DNA from: Campylobacterales bacterium
GTDB lineage: Bacteria > Campylobacterota > Campylobacteria > Campylobacterales > Arcobacteraceae
DNA length: 8,895 bases
Assembly: GCA_027064245.1 (NCBI GenBank)
Contig: JAMOPZ010000362.1
Span: 1-8,895 of the forward strand
Reading direction: 5' to 3'
Of the stretch, positions 1-4,845 are shown piece after piece (within the stretch, counting starts at the first letter, position 1; each line of letters begins with the position of its first letter). Both the position numbers and the translations under genes were made by a program. Below the pieces are notes generated by a model. It had not been told where the DNA came from and did not search any database. It was given only the letters and a program-made list of their open reading frames with translations.

Positions 1-305
1 AACAAAATGCTGACTCTTATGATTTTTTTATAACTTTACCAAAAGAGTATTTAAAATTTGTTATTCCAAAGGGATCTATTACAATAGATGGTATAAGCTT
101 AACAGTTAATGATGTTTTTAATGATAAATTTAGATTGACTATTATTCCACATACTTTTAAACAAACACTTTTTAAAACCTATAAAATAGGTACAAAAGTA
201 AATATAGAAACAGATATGTTTGCAAGATATGTTTATAATATATTTAAAAAAGATAATACTGATCTATCTTGGGATAAAGTTGATAATATGATGGCATTAT
301 ATTAA
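1..305 (+). CDS. ribE: Riboflavin synthase, 3' end (partial, cut by left window edge)
   Basis: Only the last 100 codons are present, read in the frame that starts at base 3; the 5' end is outside the window. Riboflavin synthase dismutates two 6,7-dimethyl-8-ribityllumazine molecules to riboflavin and a pyrimidinedione in the cytoplasm. The visible part is the second lumazine-binding (beta-barrel) domain and the C-terminal helix. Family hallmarks are KGSITIDGISLTVN (visible residues 23-36), IPHT (48-51) with the following threonine-rich stretch, and VNIETDMFARYV (66-77), the usual end of the second barrel. It ends in TAA at 303-305. rodA begins 7 bases later, so the two are probably cotranscribed. 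The product supplies FMN/FAD; any link to the flavoprotein of the downstream operon is only suggestive. The family assignment is firm; the catalytic N-terminal barrel cannot be checked. Confidence 0.93.
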   Translation, partial: QNADSYDFFITLPKEYLKFVIPKGSITIDGISLTVNDVFNDKFRLTIIPHTFKQTLFKTYKIGTKVNIETDMFARYVYNIFKKDNTDLSWDKVDNMMALY

Positions 306-312
306 ATATTAG

Positions 313-1422
313 ATGGTATATTTTTTTGATAAAAGGATAATATCACATTTTAATTATGAGTTGATTATACTTGTATTGCCTCTTGTATTTTTTTCCCATT
401 ACATAGTGGGTGAAATTAGTGAGATGCTTGCAAATAAACAGGTTATATATTTTTCTCTTTCCTTTTTCTCTTTTATAGCTGTTTTTTTAATACCATTTAG
501 AAAATTAACCTCTTTGATCCCTGTATTATATTGGATTGGTATTATTTTGTTGCTTTGTGTTGAATTTTTTGGTGTTACTAAACTAGGTGCTACTAGATGG
601 GTACATATCCCTTTAACACACCTTACAATACAACCTTCAGAGCTTTTTAAACCTGCCTTTTTACTTATGTTAGGTTATCTTATAAAAGACAAACCTCCAC
701 AAAAAGGTGGATATAATATTAAAGAATTTATATATTTTTCATTTTATATATTATTACCTTTTATTTTAATAGCTAAAGAGCCAGATTTAGGAACAGCATT
801 AGTTTTACTTCTTGTTGGGTATGGAGTATTGTTTTTAGTAGGTATTCAATGGAAAATTTTAGCTTCTATTGCTTTAGTTTTAGCTATTTGTTCACCTATA
901 GTATATACATATCTTATAAAAGATTATCAAAAAAAAAGAATAGAAGATTTTGTCTCAAAAGAGCCTAGCTATCAAGTAAAACAATCACTTATTGCTATTG
1001 GATCTGCTGGATTATTTGGTAAAAGTAAACAAGATGCTACTCAAGTACAATTAAAATTTTTACCAATAGCAACAAGTGATTTTATTTTTGCATCTTTTAT
1101 AGAAAGATATGGTTTTTTAGGTGCATTTGGATTGATATTTTTATATATTATACTTATTGTTCATCTTCTATTGCTGTATGTTCATTATAAACATGATTTT
1201 TTAATTAGTGTTTTTTCTGCTGCTTTAGGATTGCTTTTATTTTTAGATATGAGTGTTAATATACTTATGGTTATAGGCTTTGCACCTGTTGTTGGATTAC
1301 CATTACCACTTTTTAGTTATGGTGGAAGTAGTTTTATAAATTTTATAGTATTATTTGCAATATTGGAAAATTTAATAGCATTTAGATTTGTAGATTCTTA
1401 TAATTTTATACGAAAGATATAA
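313..1422 (+). CDS. rodA: Peptidoglycan glycosyltransferase RodA (SEDS family)
   Basis: RodA polymerises glycan strands from lipid II in the inner membrane as part of the elongasome, normally paired with a class B penicillin-binding protein. The product has 369 residues, almost exactly the length of E. coli RodA, and about ten hydrophobic segments. Visible SEDS motifs are GATRW (92-96) with QPSELFKP (107-114), KEPDLGTA (155-162), QSLIAIGSAGLFGK (224-237), TSDFIFA (254-260) with D256 at the catalytic aspartate position, ERYGFLG (264-270), and PVVGLPLPLFSYGGSS (325-340). The start is fixed by the family-typical N-terminus DKRIISHFNYEL (6-17) and an in-frame TAG directly before the ATG. No clear Shine-Dalgarno precedes it, so translation may be coupled to ribE, whose stop is 7 bases upstream. 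FtsW is the alternative, but the length, the short N-terminus and the N-terminal motif favour RodA. Confidence 0.93.
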   Translation: MVYFFDKRIISHFNYELIILVLPLVFFSHYIVGEISEMLANKQVIYFSLSFFSFIAVFLIPFRKLTSLIPVLYWIGIILLLCVEFFGVTKLGATRWVHIPLTHLTIQPSELFKPAFLLMLGYLIKDKPPQKGGYNIKEFIYFSFYILLPFILIAKEPDLGTALVLLLVGYGVLFLVGIQWKILASIALVLAICSPIVYTYLIKDYQKKRIEDFVSKEPSYQVKQSLIAIGSAGLFGKSKQDATQVQLKFLPIATSDFIFASFIERYGFLGAFGLIFLYIILIVHLLLLYVHYKHDFLISVFSAALGLLLFLDMSVNILMVIGFAPVVGLPLPLFSYGGSSFINFIVLFAILENLIAFRFVDSYNFIRKI

Positions 1423-1443
1423 TATATTTATTAAAATTAAGTG

Positions 1444-1464
1444 GTTTTAGCCCCTAAAACTTTT
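1444..1464 (+). terminator. Weak Rho-independent terminator-like hairpin after rodA
   Basis: A perfect 7-base-pair stem (GTTTTAG at 1444-1450 pairing with CTAAAAC at 1454-1460) encloses a CCC loop and is followed by TTTT at 1461-1464. It lies 22 bases after the rodA stop, the right place to end ribE-rodA transcription. Only two of the seven pairs are GC and the T run is short, so termination may be inefficient and some read-through into nuo is possible. Confidence 0.5.
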
Positions 1465-1490
1465 CATTAGATTCAATTAGCATTGGTTTA

Positions 1491-1515
1491 TAGATGTTCC
1501 TTTTTGTTACATCTA
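1491..1515 (+). repeat. Inverted repeat / hairpin, 7-bp arms with 11-base loop
   Basis: TAGATGT (1491-1497) is the exact reverse complement of ACATCTA (1509-1515), with a T-rich 11-base loop between them. No T run follows the right arm, so it is not a normal terminator. It could be a regulator binding site upstream of the nuo promoter or part of a leader RNA. Chance occurrence in AT-rich DNA is also possible. Confidence 0.4.
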
Positions 1516-1589
1516 ACTTACCTGTAAATGGGTAGAAATAGTATGATATAAGTTTAGATTTACTTCAAATTAGATAAGATTAGAAGAGT

Positions 1590-1595
1590 TATTAT
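1590..1595 (+). promoter_or_regulatory. Candidate -10 box for the nuo operon
   Basis: TATTAT matches the sigma-70 -10 consensus in five of six positions and lies 52 bases before the nuoA start codon, giving a predicted leader of about 45 bases. No convincing -35 hexamer is seen at normal spacing. That is usual for Campylobacterota promoters, where an AT-rich upstream stretch replaces the -35 box. An 8-base inverted repeat (TTAGATAA at 1570-1577, TTATCTAA at 1603-1610) brackets the box. TATGAT at 1542-1547 is an alternative. Confidence 0.4.
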
Positions 1596-1636
1596 AGACA
1601 TTTTATCTAAGAAACTTAGTATAGTGTCAATTTTAA

Positions 1637-1643
1637 AAGGGGA
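1637..1643 (+). promoter_or_regulatory. Strong Shine-Dalgarno fixing the nuoA start
   Basis: AAGGGGA lies 4 bases before ATG 1648. A GTG at 1624 is also open in frame and would add eight residues (MSILKGEK), but the ribosome binding site falls inside that extension, so ATG 1648 is the real start. Confidence 0.8.
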
Positions 1644-1647
1644 AAAA

Positions 1648-2037
1648 ATGGAACATTTAAATCAATCACATCCATATTTTGGTGTGTTTATTATGTTTAT
1701 CTTAACATTTGGTGCATTTATTGCAACTACAATGTTATCAAGATTTGTAGGTGGTAAGTTTGCTAGGCAAAATACTGAAAAATTAAAATGTACTTTGTAT
1801 GAATGTGGACCAGAGGTTACAAAACAACCTAATACTGTATCTGTACAGTTTTATTTAATGGCACTTTTATTTATATTATTTGATGTGGAGATTATTTTTA
1901 TGTTTCCATGGGCTGTTGATTTTAAAGTATTAGGTATGTTTGGATTTATAGAGATGATACTTTTTATAGTATTATTAGCTATAGGATTTGTATATGCATG
2001 GAAAAAAGGAGCGCTTGAATGGCACAGCATAAAGTAA
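1648..2037 (+). CDS. nuoA: NADH-quinone oxidoreductase (complex I) subunit A
   Basis: Small membrane subunit of proton-pumping respiratory complex I, equivalent to mitochondrial ND3, lying next to NuoH and the quinone site. The product has 129 residues, a normal length. Three membrane segments are visible at about 10-32, 66-90 and 97-117. The conserved loop between helices 1 and 2 carries YECG (51-54; C53 is the equivalent of the ND3 loop cysteine), and FDVEIIFMFPWA (78-89) holds the conserved D79 and E81 of helix 2. It is the first gene of the operon. Its last 19 bases overlap nuoB in another reading frame, with the nuoB ribosome binding site inside nuoA. The start was chosen from the Shine-Dalgarno 4 bases upstream rather than the earlier GTG at 1624. 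Confidence 0.95.
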   Translation: MEHLNQSHPYFGVFIMFILTFGAFIATTMLSRFVGGKFARQNTEKLKCTLYECGPEVTKQPNTVSVQFYLMALLFILFDVEIIFMFPWAVDFKVLGMFGFIEMILFIVLLAIGFVYAWKKGALEWHSIK

Positions 2038-2528
2038 ATTATTTAGCAGATGGTGGAGAAGCTATAAAGCTAACCACAGTTGATAAAATTGTAAATTTTG
2101 GACGAAGTAACTCATTATGGCCTATGACGTATGGATTGGCTTGTTGTGCTATTGAGATGATGGCAGCAGGTGGATCTAGATTTGACTTTGATAGATTTGG
2201 TACTATTTTTAGAGCAAGTCCAAGACAAAGTGATGTTATAGTTGTAGCTGGTACTCTTACAAAAAAACATGCTCAGTTTATGAGAAGATTGTATGATCAG
2301 ATGCCAGATCCAAAATGGGTTATTTCTATGGGAAGTTGTGCAAATACTGGTGGTATGTTTAATACTTATGCAACAGTACAAGGTGTAGATAGAATAGTTC
2401 CTGTTGATATTTATCTCCCAGGGTGTGCTCCTAGACCAGAAACATTACAATATGCACTAATGATGTTACAAAGAAAAATAAGAAGAGAGCCTGCAAATAT
2501 GGCACAAAAAGCAAAAAGGTTGATATAA
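2019..2528 (+). CDS. nuoB: NADH-quinone oxidoreductase subunit B (cluster N2)
   Basis: Peripheral-arm subunit that holds [4Fe-4S] cluster N2, the last iron-sulfur centre before quinone. It has 169 residues, typical for the family. All four N2 ligands are visible: the adjacent pair C42-C43 in LACCAIEMMA, C107 in SMGSCANTGG, and C136 in LPGCAPRPE. The conserved arginine-rich stretch around FRASPRQSD (64-72) is also present. The ATG is preceded by AAGGAGCG inside the end of nuoA, and the genes overlap by 19 bases, implying translational coupling. Its stop shares one base with the nuoC start. Nothing suggests loss of function. Confidence 0.97.
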   Translation: MAQHKVNYLADGGEAIKLTTVDKIVNFGRSNSLWPMTYGLACCAIEMMAAGGSRFDFDRFGTIFRASPRQSDVIVVAGTLTKKHAQFMRRLYDQMPDPKWVISMGSCANTGGMFNTYATVQGVDRIVPVDIYLPGCAPRPETLQYALMMLQRKIRREPANMAQKAKRLI

Positions 2529-3349
2529 TGAGAGCATATAAACCAAAAAATGATTTACAAAAAAAATCTTATTATAATGATAGATTTTTCGTAACTCCAC
2601 AGTTGGAAAAAAAGTCTGTTTTTAGTGATAGTACATTTAGTGCAGATTATTTAAGTTTAAAAAATATTGTAGATATTCAAGATAGTTATATTCAACTTGA
2701 TCATTTAGTAATTTATATAAATCACACAGATAACTTGAAAGCTATTAAACATTTAAAAAGCATAAGAGCATATGATTTTATGATGGAGTTAAGTGCTATT
2801 GATTATGTAGCACAAAGGGGTGGATTTGAGATTTTTTATGAACTTTTATCTACAACAAAACATAAAAGAATAAGGGTAAAAACTTTTATTAGAGAAGAAC
2901 AAGCAATAGAGTCTGTAGATAGTTTATTTAGAATGGCAGATTGGTCAGAGCGAGAGATGTATGATATGTATGGTGTAAAAGTAAATAATCATCCAAATTT
3001 AAAAAGAATTCTTATGCCAGATGATTGGCACGGACATCCTCTTAGAAAGTCTTATCCTCTTCAAGGTGATGAAGCAGCTTCTTGGTATGAAGTTGATCAA
3101 ATTTTTGGAAAAGAAGCAAGACAAACTATAGGTGCAGAGCTAAGAGATGCAGCTTGTGTTGATAGATATGATACTCAAAGATTTGCAAGATTAGGACATG
3201 AAGTACCAAAAGGTGTAGAGATAAGTGAAGGTAATGAACCAAATACCCCTATAAGATATCAAGAAGAGGGTGGTGTGCAATTATTTGGTAAAAAACTTGT
3301 AACACCATTTGATGAGATGGAAAAAACAGTATTGAAAGAGAGAAGATAA
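2528..3349 (+). CDS. nuoC: NADH-quinone oxidoreductase subunit C (30 kDa subunit)
   Basis: Hydrophilic subunit that packs against NuoD and NuoB in the connecting module; it binds no cofactor. The product has 273 residues, with an N-terminal lead of about 40-50 residues and a tail of about 90 residues around the conserved core. The core shows RIRVKTFI (114-121), the family signature ADWSEREMYDMYGV (137-150), HPNLKRILMPDDW (155-167), and GHPLRKSYPLQGDE (169-182). The tail after about 185 (with QIFGKEARQT and EVPKGVEISEG) is not part of the compact E. coli-type core; longer NuoC proteins are usual in Campylobacterota. NuoC and NuoD are separate genes here, unlike the fused NuoCD of E. coli. The ATG overlaps the nuoB stop by one base, and AAAGG lies 8 bases before it. 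Confidence 0.96.
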   Translation: MRAYKPKNDLQKKSYYNDRFFVTPQLEKKSVFSDSTFSADYLSLKNIVDIQDSYIQLDHLVIYINHTDNLKAIKHLKSIRAYDFMMELSAIDYVAQRGGFEIFYELLSTTKHKRIRVKTFIREEQAIESVDSLFRMADWSEREMYDMYGVKVNNHPNLKRILMPDDWHGHPLRKSYPLQGDEAASWYEVDQIFGKEARQTIGAELRDAACVDRYDTQRFARLGHEVPKGVEISEGNEPNTPIRYQEEGGVQLFGKKLVTPFDEMEKTVLKERR

Positions 3350-3353
3350 TATT

Positions 3354-4580
3354 ATGCAAGCAACAAATAGATTAAAACCATTTTTTGAAAATATTACTTT
3401 TGACAGAGAAGATAATACAATGGTAGTAAACTTTGGACCACAACATCCATCAGCTCATGGTCAATTAAGACTTATGTTAGAGCTACAAGGTGAAGAGGTA
3501 GTAAAAGCAAATCCAGATGTTGGGTATCTTCACAGAGGTATTGAAAAACTTGGTGAAAATATGATATACAATGAGTTTTTACCAACAACAGATAGAATGG
3601 ATTATATAGCATCAACTTCAAATAACTATGGTTATGCACTAGCTATAGAGAAACTAATAGGTGTTGAAGCTCCAAGACGAGCAGAGATTATACGAACTAT
3701 GCTTTTAGAGATAAATAGAATTATATCTCATCTGTTTTGGTTGGCAACTCATGCTTTAGATGTTGGGGCTATGTCTATTTTTCTTTATGCATTTAGAGAA
3801 AGAGAGTTTGCAATGGATCTTATGGAAGATTATTGTGGAGCAAGACTTACTCATAGTGCTGTTAGAATTGGTGGAGTTCCTTTGGATTTACCAGAAAATT
3901 GGACAACAGATTTAGAAAATTTTATGTCAGTATTGACTTCTCAAATACCTGTTTACGAAGGTCTTTTAACAAATAATAGAATTTGGAGAATGAGACTTGA
4001 AAATGTAGGTGTTATCTCAAAAGAGATGGCAAAATCTTGGGGAGTTTCAGGTGTTGCTTTAAGAGGAAGTGGAGTTAAATGGGATCTTCGAAAAGAGATG
4101 CCTTATGGACTTTACCCTGAGCTTGATTTTGATATACCAGTTGCAAATACTTGTGATAGTTATGGAAGATATAAATGTTATATGGCTGAGATGTATGAGT
4201 CTATGAAAATTTTAAGACAACTAATTCCAATGTATAAAAAAAGTGATTCTCAACTTATGGCTCATGCACCTAGTTATTTATCTGCTTCAAAAGAGGATAT
4301 TATGACACAAAATTACTCTTTGATGCAACATTTTGTTTTAGTAACTCAAGGTATGAGACCACCAGTTGGTGAAGTATATGTAGCAACAGAGTCACCAAAA
4401 GGTGAATTAGGATTTATGGTTGTAAGTGATGGAACACCATATCCATATAAGCTTAAATGTAGAGCACCATCTTTTTGGCATACAGGTCTTTTACAAGATC
4501 TACTTCCTGGTCATCAATTAGCTGATGTTGTTACAATTATAGGTAACTTAAATATTGTATTTGGGGAGATAGATCGATAA
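3354..4580 (+). CDS. nuoD: NADH-quinone oxidoreductase subunit D (49 kDa subunit)
   Basis: Forms the quinone-reduction chamber with NuoB; evolutionarily related to the large subunit of NiFe hydrogenases but without the metal site. It has 408 residues, normal length. GPQHPSAHG (28-36) carries H31 and H35; H35 corresponds to the quinone-contacting histidine (His38 in Thermus Nqo4), and Y84 in DRMDYIA to Tyr87 of the same protein, with a constant offset of three. Further family stretches are VGYLHRGIEKL (56-66), RMRLENVGV, ALRGSGVKWDLRK, and the C-terminal FGEIDR, the usual ending. It starts 4 bases after nuoC behind a purine-rich AGAGAGAAG site, and its TAA overlaps the next ATG by one base. 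No missing residues were noticed. Confidence 0.97.
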   Translation: MQATNRLKPFFENITFDREDNTMVVNFGPQHPSAHGQLRLMLELQGEEVVKANPDVGYLHRGIEKLGENMIYNEFLPTTDRMDYIASTSNNYGYALAIEKLIGVEAPRRAEIIRTMLLEINRIISHLFWLATHALDVGAMSIFLYAFREREFAMDLMEDYCGARLTHSAVRIGGVPLDLPENWTTDLENFMSVLTSQIPVYEGLLTNNRIWRMRLENVGVISKEMAKSWGVSGVALRGSGVKWDLRKEMPYGLYPELDFDIPVANTCDSYGRYKCYMAEMYESMKILRQLIPMYKKSDSQLMAHAPSYLSASKEDIMTQNYSLMQHFVLVTQGMRPPVGEVYVATESPKGELGFMVVSDGTPYPYKLKCRAPSFWHTGLLQDLLPGHQLADVVTIIGNLNIVFGEIDR

Positions 4581-4825
4581 TGAAAAGATATGACCTAAGA
4601 GATCACAAAGAAAATTTTCTACCAAGATTAGTAGAGATTATGAATGATAATATACAAGATGGTGAAAATGCAATTTTTTTATTTGAAATTGGGGATTTTA
4701 GTCCAATTCAAGCTGTAGCAGATGCTGTAAAAGAAAATAACTGGATATTGATGAATTCTCTTAAATATAATGAAGTTGATTGGACTGTTGTTATAAAAAA
4801 AGAGCAAACAGAGCAAGTAAGCTAA
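4580..4825 (+). CDS. Small NuoE-position protein of Campylobacterota complex I (HP1264/Cj1575c-like)
   Basis: An 81-residue soluble protein between nuoD and the NuoF-position gene, where other bacteria encode NuoE. True NuoE is about 160 residues and binds a [2Fe-2S] cluster (N1a) through four cysteines; this protein has no cysteine at all, so it cannot carry that cluster. It is acidic-to-neutral, with no signal peptide or membrane segment. The stretch from about 30 to 75 (AIFLFEIGDFSPIQAVADAVKENNW, then WTVVIKK at the end) reads as an alternating beta/alpha fold. Position, size and lack of cysteines match the short protein known at this site in Helicobacter and Campylobacter; that match is from memory of the operon, not an alignment. 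It probably helps dock the flavoprotein on NuoG. Start: ATG overlapping the nuoD stop, with GGGGAG 11 bases upstream. Confidence 0.85.
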   Translation: MKRYDLRDHKENFLPRLVEIMNDNIQDGENAIFLFEIGDFSPIQAVADAVKENNWILMNSLKYNEVDWTVVIKKEQTEQVS

Positions 4826-4833
4826 GATATTTT

Positions 4834-4838
4834 AAGGA
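4834..4838 (+). promoter_or_regulatory. Shine-Dalgarno supporting a TTG start
   Basis: AAGGA ends 7 bases before TTG 4846. The next in-frame ATG is 63 codons later, inside the conserved NuoF-like segment, so TTG is the only reasonable start. This is the one gene of the operon with a non-ATG start and a 20-base gap before it. Confidence 0.75.
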
Positions 4839-4845
4839 ATAAGTT

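Larger units (their letters stand above)
1423..1647 (+). promoter_or_regulatory. Intergenic control region between rodA and nuoA
   Basis: No gene, tRNA or other recognisable RNA is seen in these 225 bases, which are the only large gap in the window. In order they hold the terminator-like hairpin (1444-1464), a second hairpin (1491-1515), two possible -10 elements (TATGAT at 1542-1547 and TATTAT at 1590-1595), and the nuoA Shine-Dalgarno. The hexamer TTAGAT occurs at 1467, 1554 and 1570 and its reverse complement ATCTAA at 1511 and 1605. The region must contain the promoter for the nuo operon unless transcription reads through from rodA. No binding site of a named regulator could be assigned. 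Confidence 0.6.

Noticed and set aside
1624..1647. GTG at 1624 as an earlier nuoA start
   Set aside because: It has no ribosome binding site of its own, and the strong AAGGGGA site for ATG 1648 would lie inside the coding region.
1423..1647. A tRNA or small protein gene in the rodA-nuoA gap
   Set aside because: No cloverleaf-like arms, no TTC-containing T-loop motif and no open frame with a start and ribosome binding site were found.
2019..2037. The 19-base nuoA/nuoB overlap as a frameshift or assembly error
   Set aside because: Both proteins keep normal ends and lengths, and nuoB has a good ribosome binding site within nuoA; this is ordinary translational coupling.
2115..2381. Open frame of 88 codons on the minus strand inside nuoB
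   Set aside because: It lies wholly antisense to a well-conserved gene, its cysteine-, serine- and threonine-rich translation resembles no known family, and no ribosome binding site context supports it.
4580..4825. Degraded or truncated nuoE pseudogene
   Set aside because: The frame is intact, has its own ribosome binding site and tight coupling to nuoD, and matches the size expected for the small protein at this site in Campylobacterota; no remnants of NuoE cysteine motifs are present.
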